NCBI RefSeq assembly: GCF_016804325.1 | Contig: NZ_CP043627.1 | Location: 158,501-222,500, forward strand | DNA from: Methylobacterium aquaticum | Lineage (GTDB): Bacteria > Pseudomonadota > Alphaproteobacteria > Rhizobiales > Beijerinckiaceae | Length of the DNA stretch: 64,000 nucleotides | Reading direction: 5' to 3' | Shown here: one piece after another, positions 46,721 through 54,850 of the stretch | Position numbering within the stretch: position 1 is the first letter of the stretch | Layout of the letters: the number at the start of each line of letters is the position of its first letter | Position numbers and translations under genes: made by a program | Notes under the pieces: model-generated | What the model was told of the DNA's origin: nothing | Seen by the model: only the letters and a program-made list of their open reading frames with translations | Database searches by the model: none

Positions 46721-48378
46721 TGCAGCCTCCCCTTCTCTCGATCGAGGACCTGCGGGTCACCTTCGCGACGCGGCGCGGCCCGGTCGAGGCCCTGCGCGGC
46801 GTCTCGCTCGCGGTCGCGCCCGGCGAGAGCCTCGGCCTCGTCGGCGAATCCGGCTCGGGCAAGTCCGTCACCGCCTTCGCGGCGGCGCGCCTCCTCGACC
46901 GGGCCGGGCGCATCACCGGCGGGCAGGTGCGCTTCCGCGGCCAGGACGTGACCCGGCTCTCGGCCTCGGACCTGCGGGCGGCGCACGGCCAGGCGATCGG
47001 CATGATCTTCCAGAACCCGCGGGCGGCGCTGAACCCGATCCGCCCGATCGGCCGCCAGCTCGCCGACGTGCTGGTGGCGGGCGGGCTGTCGAAGGCCCAG
47101 GCGCGGGAGCGGGCGCTGGAGAGCCTGGAGGCGGTGCGCATCCGCGACGCTGCGCGCCGCCTCGACGCCTACCCGCACGAACTCTCCGGCGGGATGTGCC
47201 AGCGGGTGATGATCGCGCTCGCGCTCGCCTGCCGCCCGGCCTTGCTGATCGCCGACGAGCCGACCACCGGCCTCGACGTGACGACCCAGAAGACCGTGAT
47301 GGATCTCGTCGCCCGGCTCACCGCCGAGCGCGGCATGGCGATGATCCTCATCACCCACGATCTCGGCCTCGCCGCCCAGTATTGCGGCCGCATCGCCGTG
47401 ATGGAGCAGGGCCGCCTCGTCGAGGAGGGCGAGCCGGACGCGCTCTTCTCCGCGCCCCGCCACCCCTACACCAAACGCCTCGTCGCCGCCTCGCCGACCC
47501 CGACCTCGACGCTCTCCGACCTCGTGCCGGAGGGCCCCCGCCCGCCGGCTCTGCCCCGGCCGGCCGCCACGCCCGGCACGCCGCCGCTCCTCGAGGTGCA
47601 GGGGCTCGGGAAGGTCTTCGGCGGCGCCATGGCGGTGGAGGACGTATCGTTCTCGCTTCGCGAGGGCGAGAGCCTCGGCCTCGTCGGCGAATCGGGATCG
47701 GGCAAGAGCACCACGTCGCGGATGATCTGCCGGCTGCTCGATGCCAGCGCCGGACAGATCCTGTTCGATGGCGAATCGATCGGCACGATTCCCGCCCGCG
47801 ACTTCCACCGCTCGCCCCACCGGCGCGCGATCCAGATCGTGTTCCAGGACCCGACCGACAGCCTCAACCCACGCTTCTCGGCCTTCGACTGCATCGCCCA
47901 TCCGCTGAAGCGCCTGACGTCGCTCCGGGGCGAGGCCTTGCGCCTGCGGGTGATCGAGAGCGCCGAGCGGGCGGGCCTGCCCGCCGCCCTCCTCGACCGG
48001 TTCCCGCACCAGCTCTCCGGCGGCCAGAAGGCCCGCATCGGCATCGCCCGGGCGATCGCCGTGAAGCCCCGGCTCCTCGTCCTCGACGAGCCGACGGCGG
48101 CCCTCGACGTCTCGGTCCAGGCCGGGGTGCTCCGCCTCCTCGACGACCTGCGCCGGCAGGACGGCCTCGCCTTCCTGTTCGTGAGCCACGACCTCAACGT
48201 GGTGCGGATGATGTGCGAGCGCACCCTGGTGCTCCAGGGCGGCCGGGTGGTCGAGGAGGGCGTCAGCCGCGATCTCTTCCGCACGCCGCGCACCGCCTAC
48301 ACGCGGGAGTTGCTGGCGGCGATCCCGCATTTCCGGCCGGGCGCGAGGCGGGGACTGGCGGCGGAGCCGGCGGCGTGA
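46720..48378 (+). CDS. Fused double ATPase of ABC importer (DppD-DppF)
   Basis: A 552-residue protein with two complete ABC ATPase domains in one chain: Walker A GESGSGKS at 43-50 in the first and again near residue 325 in the second, signature motifs LSGGMCQRVMIAL and LSGGQKARIGIARA, and the Walker B segments LLIADEPTTGLD and LLVLDEPTAALD. The oligopeptide-type C-terminal segments (HPYTKRLVAA and TAYTRELLAA) are present after each. It energises uptake through the two permeases. Such fusions are known. The gene is followed by a large palindromic element. Confidence 0.93.
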   Translation: MQPPLLSIEDLRVTFATRRGPVEALRGVSLAVAPGESLGLVGESGSGKSVTAFAAARLLDRAGRITGGQVRFRGQDVTRLSASDLRAAHGQAIGMIFQNPRAALNPIRPIGRQLADVLVAGGLSKAQARERALESLEAVRIRDAARRLDAYPHELSGGMCQRVMIALALACRPALLIADEPTTGLDVTTQKTVMDLVARLTAERGMAMILITHDLGLAAQYCGRIAVMEQGRLVEEGEPDALFSAPRHPYTKRLVAASPTPTSTLSDLVPEGPRPPALPRPAATPGTPPLLEVQGLGKVFGGAMAVEDVSFSLREGESLGLVGESGSGKSTTSRMICRLLDASAGQILFDGESIGTIPARDFHRSPHRRAIQIVFQDPTDSLNPRFSAFDCIAHPLKRLTSLRGEALRLRVIESAERAGLPAALLDRFPHQLSGGQKARIGIARAIAVKPRLLVLDEPTAALDVSVQAGVLRLLDDLRRQDGLAFLFVSHDLNVVRMMCERTLVLQGGRVVEEGVSRDLFRTPRTAYTRELLAAIPHFRPGARRGLAAEPAA

Positions 48379-48403
48379 GGTTTTCGAACCCCGGTCGTGT
48401 GCG

Positions 48404-48573
48404 TCCCCCTCCCCCCTCTGCGGGGGAGGGTGGCCCCCGGAGGGGGCCGGGAGAGGGGCAGCGCGACGATGCTCCAGGCGGCGCCTTTCAGAACGGTTCC
48501 GCCATTTCCTGAAGCGGCGTCCCCTCTCCCGCCCGGCTCCGCCGGGCACCCTCCCCCGCAGAGGGGGGAGGGG
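48404..48573. repeat. 170-bp palindromic intergenic element
   Basis: The left arm (CCCCCTCCCCCCTCTGCGGG and on, 48404-48458) and the right arm (48521-48573, ending GCAGAGGGGGGAGGGG) are reverse complements. The middle arms contain GGCCCCCGGAGGGGGCC and CCCGGCTCCGCCGGG hairpins. The outer arms resemble those of the 4059-4171 element. It lies between the ABC importer and the D-carbamoylase gene. Confidence 0.85.
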
Positions 48574-48621
48574 TTTACCTGCGCCATTCCGCCAACTCTT
48601 TCTGATCTCTAAGGAATCTTC

Positions 48622-49548
48622 ATGCGCATGATCCGCACCGCCGCCGCCCAGCTCGGGCCGATCCAGAAGGCCGAGGACCGCGACAGCGTCGTCGCCCGGA
48701 TGATCGCGCTGATGGACGAGGCCAAGAGCCAGGACGCCGACCTGATCGTCTATCCGGAACTGGCGCTCACCACCTTCTTCCCGCGCTGGTACCACGAGAA
48801 CCGCGCCGAGGCCGACCATTGGTTCGAGCGCGAGATGCCGGGCCCGGCCACCGCCCCGCTCTTCGCCCGGGCTCGCGAGCACGGCATGGCGATGTCGTTC
48901 GGCTATGCCGAGCTGACGCCGGAGGGCCGGCACTTCAACACCTCGATCCTGGTCGACCGCGACGGCACCATCGTCGGCAAGTACCGCAAGGTCCACCTGC
49001 CCGGCCACGACGAGTTCGACCCCGAGCGCACCCACCAGCACCTCGAAAAACGCTATTTCGAGCCGGGCGATCTCGGCTTCCCGGTCTGGCGGATGCTCGA
49101 CGGCATCCTCGGCATGTGCATCTGCAACGACCGGCGCTGGCCCGAGACCTACCGGGTGATGGGGCTGCAGGGCGTCGAGATGGTGGTGCTCGGCTTCAAC
49201 ACGCCCTCGGTCAACAGCCAGCGCAACGCCGAGGGCATCGAGGAGCGGCTGTTCCATCACCGCCTCTCGGTCCAGGCCGGCGCCTACCAGAACGCCACCT
49301 GGGTGGTGGCGGTGGCCAAGGCCGGAGACGAGGATGGCCACCACCTCACCGGCGGCACCCTGATCTGCGATCCGAACGGGAAGATCGTCGCCGAGCTTCC
49401 CGGCGAGGCCGACGGGGTGCTCGTCGTCCCGTGCGATCTCGACGAGACCCGGTTCGGCAAGGAGACGATCTTCGACTTCGCCCGCCACCGCCGCATCGAG
49501 CATTACGGCCGCATCACCGCCCAGACCGGCGTGGTGCTCCCCGCGTGA
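48622..49548 (+). CDS. N-carbamoyl-D-amino-acid hydrolase
   Basis: Nitrilase-superfamily amidohydrolase of 308 residues with the catalytic triad Glu46, Lys123 and Cys168. The signature ICNDRRWPETYRVMGLQG after Cys168, the FPRW segment and HLEKRYFEPGDLGFPV match D-carbamoylase closely, and the length is that of the enzyme (about 304). It releases D-amino acids, CO2 and ammonia from N-carbamoyl-D-amino acids in the cytoplasm. A hydantoin racemase and a D-hydantoinase follow, so it forms a complete hydantoin-degrading set. It ends 2 bases before the racemase on the other strand. Confidence 0.92.
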   Translation: MRMIRTAAAQLGPIQKAEDRDSVVARMIALMDEAKSQDADLIVYPELALTTFFPRWYHENRAEADHWFEREMPGPATAPLFARAREHGMAMSFGYAELTPEGRHFNTSILVDRDGTIVGKYRKVHLPGHDEFDPERTHQHLEKRYFEPGDLGFPVWRMLDGILGMCICNDRRWPETYRVMGLQGVEMVVLGFNTPSVNSQRNAEGIEERLFHHRLSVQAGAYQNATWVVAVAKAGDEDGHHLTGGTLICDPNGKIVAELPGEADGVLVVPCDLDETRFGKETIFDFARHRRIEHYGRITAQTGVVLPA

Positions 49549-49550
49549 CG

Positions 49551-50219
49551 TCAGGCGACCGCCACGATCCCGATCGCCATCGCCACCGCGGCCTGGACCG
49601 GGTCGATGACCGGGATGCCGAGTTCCCGCTCCAGGCCGCGCCGGTGGACCGCCATGCCGGCGCAGCCCATCACGATGACCCCCGCCCCGTCCCGGTCGCG
49701 CAGGTCGCGACCGACGGCGATCATCCGGGCCAGCGTGTCGGTGCCGCTCGCGGTCTCGGCCACCGTCATCTCGAGGGCCCTCTCGCCGGCCAGCCGATCG
49801 CTCACCCCCATCTGGCGCAAGGCCCGCAGGTGGCGCGGGATCGAGCGGCTCGCCACCGCGATCACGCCGAACCGGTCGGCCCGGGCGAGCGCGGTGAGGA
49901 TGCCGCATTCGGCGATGCCGAGCACCGGCCGGTCGGTCGCCTCGCGGCAGACATGGAGGCCGGGGTCGGAATAGCAGGCGATGACATAGGCGTCGGCCGC
50001 CTCGCGCCGCACGAGGTCGCGCAGCGGCAGGGCCACCTGCTCGACATCGGCCTGCAACTGGATGCCGAACGGCCCCTCGGCGAGCGTCCGGCAGTCGATG
50101 GCGAAGCCCGGCCGCGCGAGGGGCGCCAGCGCGCCTTCGAGGCCGCGCGTGACGGCGTCGTTCGAGTTCGGGTTGATGACGAGGATGCGCCGGTCGCTCG
50201 CCGAATCGGTCATCTGCAT
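49551..50219 (-). CDS. Hydantoin racemase (Asp/Glu racemase family)
   Basis: A 222-residue Asp/Glu/hydantoin racemase. The N-terminus VINPNSN (15-20) is typical, and the two catalytic cysteines sit at Cys82 (ACYSDPG) and Cys186 (MGCAGM). It racemises 5-monosubstituted hydantoins so that a D-specific hydantoinase can convert the whole racemate. It is divergent from the hydantoinase gene, with only 59 bases between, and converges with the D-carbamoylase gene. The Asp/Glu racemase relative (maleate isomerase) is a less likely alternative given the neighbours. Confidence 0.88.
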   Translation of the reverse strand: MQMTDSASDRRILVINPNSNDAVTRGLEGALAPLARPGFAIDCRTLAEGPFGIQLQADVEQVALPLRDLVRREAADAYVIACYSDPGLHVCREATDRPVLGIAECGILTALARADRFGVIAVASRSIPRHLRALRQMGVSDRLAGERALEMTVAETASGTDTLARMIAVGRDLRDRDGAGVIVMGCAGMAVHRRGLERELGIPVIDPVQAAVAMAIGIVAVA

Positions 50220-50278
50220 GGTGGCCTCCTGAGGTGTCAGACCTTGAGCCTAGCAAGTTTCGGACGAGGAGCGTTTGT

Positions 50279-51667
50279 ATGAGTGAGCCCGCCTTCGACA
50301 CCGTGATCCGCGGCGGCACCGTCGCCACTGCGAGCGACGTCTTCTCCGCCGATCTCGGACTCCGCGACGGCCGGATCGCGGCGATCGGCCTCGACCTCGC
50401 CCCGGGACGGCAGGAGATCGACGCGACCGATCAGCTGGTGCTGCCGGGCGGGATCGACAGCCACGCCCATATCGAGCAGCTCTCGGCCTCCGGGCTGATG
50501 AACGCCGATACCTGGGAGAGCGCCACCCGCTCGGCGGCGCTCGGCGGCACCACCAGCGTCATCGCCTTCGCGGCCCAGCATGTCGGGATGGATTTGCGCC
50601 AAGTGGTCGAGGACTACGCGGCGCTGGCGACGCGCGGCGCGGTGATCGACTACGCCTTCCACCTCATCGTGGCGGATGCGACCGAGAAGGCCCTGAGCCG
50701 GGACATCCCGGCGCTGGCGCAGGGCGGCCACCTCTCGCTCAAGGCGTTCATGACCTATGACCGCCTGCGGCTCGCCGACGAGGCGTTGCTCGACCTGATG
50801 GCGGCGGCAAAAGAGGTCGGCGCCCTGGTCTGCGTGCATGCCGAGAACCACGGCCTCATCGCCTTCGCCAGCCGGCAATTGCTGAAGGCGGGCAGGACGG
50901 CGCCGAAATACCACGCCGCCAGCCATCCGCGCCTGTCGGAATCGGAGGCGTTCGAGCGGGTGGTGCGGTTCTCGCAATACCTCGACCAGCCGGTGATGAT
51001 CTTCCACGTCTCGACCGAGGAAGGCGCCGCGATCCTGCGCCGCGCCCGCGGCGAGGGCGCCAAGGTCTATGCCGAGACCTGCCCGCAATACCTGTTCCTC
51101 ACCGAATCCGACCTCGACCGGCCGGGCCTGGAGGGGGCGAAGTGGATGTGCTCGCCGCCGCTCCGCGAGGCCCGCGACCAGGAGGCCCTGTGGCGCGCCC
51201 TCGATCTCGGCGACCTCCAGACCGTCTCCTCCGACCACGCTCCCTACCGCTACGACGAGACCGGCAAGCTCAAGGCCGGTCCGGGCGCGACCTTCAAGGA
51301 GATCGCCAACGGCATGCCGGGCCTGCAGATGCGCCTGCCGCTGCTCTTCGACGCCATGGTGTCGGGCGGGCGCCTGGGATTGAGGAAGTTCGTCGAGATC
51401 ACCGCGACGGCGCCGGCCCGGATCTACGGCCTGACGGGGAAGGGCTCGGTGGCGGTGGGGATGGATGCCGATCTCTGCCTCTGGGATCCGTCCCGGCGCG
51501 TCACCCTCTCGGACGCGATGGTCGAGGACCGCACCGGCTTCACTCCCTATACCGGCCGCACGGTCACGGGCTGGCCCGACACCGTGCTCTGCCGCGGCCG
51601 GGTGATCGCCGCGGGCGGCGCGGTGACGGCGGAAGCCGGCAGCGGCGCACCGATCCGGCGGAGCTGA
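50279..51667 (+). CDS. D-hydantoinase / dihydropyrimidinase
   Basis: A 462-residue cyclic amidohydrolase. The dinuclear zinc site is visible: His62 and His64 in PGGIDSHAHIEQ, the carboxylated Lys155 in HLSLKAFMTYD, His187 (VHAENHG), His243 (IFHVS) and Asp319 (SSDHAPY). It opens 5-substituted hydantoins or dihydropyrimidines to N-carbamoyl compounds. The start ATG at 50279 follows GAGGAG at 50265-50270. It is divergent from the racemase gene and, with the D-carbamoylase, completes a racemic-hydantoin to D-amino-acid route. Confidence 0.93.
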   Translation: MSEPAFDTVIRGGTVATASDVFSADLGLRDGRIAAIGLDLAPGRQEIDATDQLVLPGGIDSHAHIEQLSASGLMNADTWESATRSAALGGTTSVIAFAAQHVGMDLRQVVEDYAALATRGAVIDYAFHLIVADATEKALSRDIPALAQGGHLSLKAFMTYDRLRLADEALLDLMAAAKEVGALVCVHAENHGLIAFASRQLLKAGRTAPKYHAASHPRLSESEAFERVVRFSQYLDQPVMIFHVSTEEGAAILRRARGEGAKVYAETCPQYLFLTESDLDRPGLEGAKWMCSPPLREARDQEALWRALDLGDLQTVSSDHAPYRYDETGKLKAGPGATFKEIANGMPGLQMRLPLLFDAMVSGGRLGLRKFVEITATAPARIYGLTGKGSVAVGMDADLCLWDPSRRVTLSDAMVEDRTGFTPYTGRTVTGWPDTVLCRGRVIAAGGAVTAEAGSGAPIRRS

Positions 51668-51805
51668 CGCCGGCGGGCGGCCCGGGCGCGACGAGACCTC
51701 GGCAGACTTAGCGGTGGCGGGCCAACGCTTCGCCCGCTCAGGTTCTTGGTGTGTCGCGAATTCTTCGCGCCGAACCGGTCACCGCTTCGGCGAAACCGGC
51801 CTGGA

Positions 51806-52204
51806 TCAGGCGAGCCGCAGCAGCAGCGCCAGCGCGGCGACGATCAGCACCGCGAAGGTCGCCAGGATGCCGCCGCCCCGGCAGGCGTATTGGCGGGGCG
51901 AGTTCGCCGGCGCCGTCATGCCGAACGGGTGCAGCACCCGGCCGACCAGCAGCACCAGGAGCAGGCCGTGGACCAGGGCCCGGCTCGCCCCGTGCGCCTC
52001 GAGCAGGCCGACGAGGAGCAGGATGAACGGCACGTATTCGGCGAAGTTGGCCTGGGATCGGGCGCGGTGCAGCAGCACGGCGTCGCCGCCATCGCCGTGC
52101 AGGACGTTGGCGGAGAGGCGCCGGGCCATCACCCAGCCGGAGAGCCCGGCAAAGAGCAGCGCCAGCACGGCGCCGTAGGCGGCGGTCAGGGACGGGAACA
52201 CCAT
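51806..52204 (-). CDS. MAPEG family membrane protein
   Basis: A 132-residue integral membrane protein with four hydrophobic segments and the MAPEG pattern RARSQANFAEYVPFILLLVGLLEAHG (about 45-70) and LVGRVLHPFG. Members are glutathione-dependent or eicosanoid-related membrane enzymes in eukaryotes; bacterial relatives are mostly uncharacterised. The start at 52204 gives a full first helix. It is 11 bases downstream of the catalase-like gene, so the two are cotranscribed. Confidence 0.85.
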   Translation of the reverse strand: MVFPSLTAAYGAVLALLFAGLSGWVMARRLSANVLHGDGGDAVLLHRARSQANFAEYVPFILLLVGLLEAHGASRALVHGLLLVLLVGRVLHPFGMTAPANSPRQYACRGGGILATFAVLIVAALALLLRLA

Positions 52205-52215
52205 CGGGGCATCCT

Positions 52216-53289
52216 TCAGGGACGGGCGGGTTCGTGAATCGGGCAGCCATTGTGACTCGCCCGGAATCCGGCCGAGCGCGGATAGACCGCACGGCGCGCC
52301 CGCATCACCGAGCCGAGGGGCTGGTGCGCCGCGAGTCCGTGCCACGGGCTGAAGGCGAGGCCGTCGTCGAGGTCGCGGACCTTCGCGTCGCTCCAGCTCT
52401 CCTGCGGCGGGACGGTGATCCGGGCGACCGGAAGATAAGGGCTCAGCGCCTCCGGCCAAGGCTGCGAGGCATCCTCGATCGGCATCGCCGCGCGGTCGGT
52501 GAGGAGCTGGGCGCGCAACTCCCACACGCCCTCATGGCCTGAGAAGAAGCCGGAGACCGCCTCGCGCAGGCCGTTCGGCCTGCCGTTGACGTTCAGGGAG
52601 GCGCCCGTCAGCGCGGTGAGGGCCGGCGAGACCGGAGCGAGCGCGACCTTGGCGACGTAGTCGCCCCAGCGCAGGGGCGCCTGGCTGTAGAAGGTCTCGC
52701 CGAGGATGTGCGTCTCGGGATGGCCGCCGAGGGCGATCAGCGTCGGACTCTTGCTTCCCACCGCCTCCAGGGCCGTCTCGACGCCGCGGAGCGCGGCGGA
52801 AAACACCTTCTTGAACACCTGCGGCGTGTCCGTGGTGGCGGCGAGGAGCTTCAGGCTCTTCAGGAAGGCCTTCGCATCGGGGGCGGTGAAGGCCGGGGCG
52901 TTCGCCATCACGAAGTCCTGGGTGTCGCCCCCCGCTCCGGGCAGGCGTTCGCCGGGCACGCCGATCACCTTCAGGGCGAGGCCGCGGGGCGTCGAGACGC
53001 TGTCGTCCAGGATGTCGCCCGGATTGGTCGAGAGCCGCACCACCGCCTCGTAGGTGCCGGGCGTCGCGAACAGTCCCTGCGCCAGCGGCGCGGGCAGGTC
53101 CGGCAGCACCGTCAGGCGGCCGGTGAGCAGGCCGTGGCTCTTGGCGTGGACGCCGCGCACCGCGTGGCCGTAATCCTTCAGCGTCGTCTCCTGGATCCGC
53201 TCGAAGACCCGGATCATCTCCGCCTGCACCTCCCCTTCGTCGGGCTGCACGCTCTCCAGGGAGGGATCGAAGCGGATCGGCGCCTGCAT
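52216..53289 (-). CDS. Catalase-like haem protein (SrpA type)
   Basis: A 357-residue catalase-related protein, shorter than true catalases (about 480 or more). The distal histidine His48 in RGVHAKSHG, the segment VVRLSTNPGDILDDS and GLALKVIGVPGE are visible; the proximal haem ligand is probably Tyr336 in RRAVYPRSAGFR. It most likely breaks down peroxides or acts as a haem peroxidase; small catalase-like proteins of this kind are widespread. It shares an operon with the MAPEG gene downstream. Confidence 0.86.
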   Translation of the reverse strand: MQAPIRFDPSLESVQPDEGEVQAEMIRVFERIQETTLKDYGHAVRGVHAKSHGLLTGRLTVLPDLPAPLAQGLFATPGTYEAVVRLSTNPGDILDDSVSTPRGLALKVIGVPGERLPGAGGDTQDFVMANAPAFTAPDAKAFLKSLKLLAATTDTPQVFKKVFSAALRGVETALEAVGSKSPTLIALGGHPETHILGETFYSQAPLRWGDYVAKVALAPVSPALTALTGASLNVNGRPNGLREAVSGFFSGHEGVWELRAQLLTDRAAMPIEDASQPWPEALSPYLPVARITVPPQESWSDAKVRDLDDGLAFSPWHGLAAHQPLGSVMRARRAVYPRSAGFRASHNGCPIHEPARP

Positions 53290-53577
53290 CGGGAAAAAGA
53301 CCTTGCTCGTCTCGGGACGCGAGGGCGCGCCGCTGCGTCAGCGGCAACGGAACCGATGCGGCCGTGTTCCGGCCCGCCCGGTGAGAAGCGCCGGATGAAG
53401 ACGATCCTTCCCCTATCTCGGGTTGCCGCAGACATGTCTTCTCCGGTTGCCGGCCATTTTGGGAGGCGCGTTCATTGACGGTCGGGCACGGCCGGGCTTG
53501 AATATGGCCGGAATGCGACGCAGCGCTGCCGGTTCGACCGGCCGGCGCCGCTCGTCCCTCACCGAGGAGCCCTGACC

Positions 53578-53721
53578 ATGCCCGCCGCCGTCAAGACCCG
53601 CACTCTGGTCGACCGCAGCCGCTACCTGGCCTGGAACGCGCTCACGGTCCTCGTCTTCGTGATCCTGACGGCTTACGTCGCGCGGGCCGATGCGCCGGTG
53701 CTCGCCGTCGTCGGTGGGTAA
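53578..53721 (+). CDS. Tiny single-helix membrane protein (47 aa)
   Basis: A 47-residue open frame after a GAGGAG site at 53563-53568. The N-terminus is basic (MPAAVKTRTLVDRSRY), then comes one clear transmembrane helix (WNALTVLVFVILTAYVA, about 19-35), and a short tail ending in VLAVVGG. It is probably an inner-membrane peptide. No family is recognised. The ribosome binding site, composition and membrane helix make it likely to be real. Confidence 0.6.
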   Translation: MPAAVKTRTLVDRSRYLAWNALTVLVFVILTAYVARADAPVLAVVGG

Positions 53722-53827
53722 GGCATTTTTTCTCCGATTCGAGCGCCTGTTCGCCTTGCTCGGCGGTTTTGACGCGGTGGATATGAGAGCTTGTTTGATT
53801 GACTAAAGCACTTACTCCCACACACGA

Positions 53828-53946
53828 CCTCATCCTGAGGTGTTGGTCGATCGAAGATCGACTGACCTCGAAGGAGGGCTCCAGGTATCGCGAAGACTTC
53901 TAAAGCCCTCCTTCGAGGCTCATCTCAGTCGTACCTCAGGATGATG
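53828..53946. repeat. Palindromic repeat, family B copy 2
   Basis: Same plan as the element at 10453-10571: outer arms CCTCATCCTGAGG and CCTCAGGATGATG, inner arms CTCGAAGGAGGGCTCCAG and AAAGCCCTCCTTCGAG. The spacer differs (it contains GGTCGATCGAAGATCGACTG, itself palindromic), and the inner arm has decayed at a few positions. Confidence 0.9.
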
Positions 53947-53969
53947 TCGCGAGAGGGATGGAAAAGGTC

Positions 53970-54060
53970 GTTACAGATAAATTTCGCAAATATTTCGCGA
54001 GTCAAACAGACTCAGAAATATTCAATTATTAAATAAATAAAATATAAAATCTCGATTCAT
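53970..54060. other. AT-rich stretch
   Basis: About 90 bases of high AT content in a strongly GC-rich genome, with runs such as AATATTCAATTATTAAATAA and AAATATAAAATCT. It encodes nothing. It could be a promoter/UP-element region, an insertion remnant or a DNA-bending site. Confidence 0.75.
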
Positions 54061-54076
54061 TCGCTCGATACCATTC

Positions 54077-54195
54077 AGAGCCTGTTCGACTGACCTCTAC
54101 GGATCTCGAACCCGCCGTGTCATTCCGGGGCCGCGCAGCGGAGCCCGGAATGACGAGGAGGGTACGAAGATTGTCGATGAGGTCAAACAGGCTCT
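54077..54195. repeat. Nested inverted repeat
   Basis: Outer arms AGAGCCTGTTCGACTGACCTC and GAGGTCAAACAGGCTCT frame a central hairpin GTCATTCCGGG..GCCCGGAATGAC (54119-54154). The central hairpin is a common dispersed sequence in Rhizobiales genomes. It ends 36 bases before the marR stop. Confidence 0.85.
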
Positions 54196-54231
54196 CGGTG
54201 GCTCGATCCCATCGCGAACGCTGCGGCTCCC

Positions 54232-54684
54232 TCACTCCTCCCGGCACCGCACCATCCCGAGCGCCTCCTCCAGCACACCCAGCAGCCGCTCGAAATCGCG
54301 CCTCTGCGCCTCGTCGAACCCCGACAGGAGCTGGGCCTCCCGGGCGAGCAGGATCGGCACCAGCTCGGCATAGGTCGCCCGCCCCTGCGCGGTGAGGTGC
54401 AGCATGATCTCGCGCCGGTCGTCACCGCCCTCCTGGCGCTCGACGAGGCCGAGTTCCATCAGGTGGCTCACCGCCCGGCTGATCCGCGACTTGTGCGTGC
54501 GGGTGCAGCGCACGACGTAGGCCGCGCTGCGCGGTCCGTCATGCTGCCCCAGCGTCGCCAGCACCCGCCATTCCGGAATGTCGATGCCGAACCGCGCGTA
54601 ATCGGCGGCGAGCGCCTGGCTGAACTCGGTGGCGAGCCGGTTGAGCCGGAACGGCGAGAAGCTGAGCAGGTTCAGGCGGTCCAT
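54232..54684 (-). CDS. MarR-family transcriptional regulator
   Basis: A 150-residue winged-helix regulator. The recognition helix region (YVVRCTRTHKSRISRAVSHLMELGLVER, about 56-83) is followed by the wing GGDDRREIMLHLT and C-terminal dimerisation helices. It probably represses the divergent MBL / FAD-monooxygenase operon. Its gene faces that operon across a short region with two palindromes (54711-54722 and 54736-54749). The effector is likely an aromatic compound, judging by the neighbours. Confidence 0.88.
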   Translation of the reverse strand: MDRLNLLSFSPFRLNRLATEFSQALAADYARFGIDIPEWRVLATLGQHDGPRSAAYVVRCTRTHKSRISRAVSHLMELGLVERQEGGDDRREIMLHLTAQGRATYAELVPILLAREAQLLSGFDEAQRRDFERLLGVLEEALGMVRCREE

Positions 54685-54703
54685 CGGTGCGAGGCGCGGC
54701 CCC

Positions 54704-54751
54704 TTGACGGTTGCGATCGCAACATCTTACATCAAGTTGCAAGTGCAACAA
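54704..54751. promoter_or_regulatory. Divergent promoter region with MarR-type operators
   Basis: Rightward promoter: TTGACG (54704-54709), 17-base spacer, TTACAT (54727-54732). Leftward: TTGTTG (minus strand, 54751-54746), 16-base spacer, TAAGAT (54729-54724). A perfect palindrome TTGCGATCGCAA (54711-54722) lies in the rightward spacer, and GTTGCA-ag-TGCAAC (54736-54749) overlaps the leftward -35. This layout fits repression of both genes by the MarR protein. Confidence 0.75.
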
Positions 54752-54850
54752 GCACCGCGCGTGCCTCAAGGCGCGCCGCACGATGCCGCGTTCGAACGGC
54801 ACCGGCAAGACGATGGCATCGGCCAGACAAGAGCCACGGGAGGCAACCGC

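Larger units (their letters stand above)
53722..54231. other. Intergenic region of 510 bases
   Basis: No gene was found. It holds palindromic repeat family B copy 2 (53828-53946), an AT-rich stretch (about 53970-54060) and a nested inverted repeat (54077-54195), each described separately. Confidence 0.7.

Noticed and set aside
46387..50328. A minus-strand open frame of over 1300 codons opposite the importer and hydantoinase genes
   Set aside because: It runs antisense to several genes with clear families, has no recognisable motif and its composition is that of a GC-rich shadow frame.
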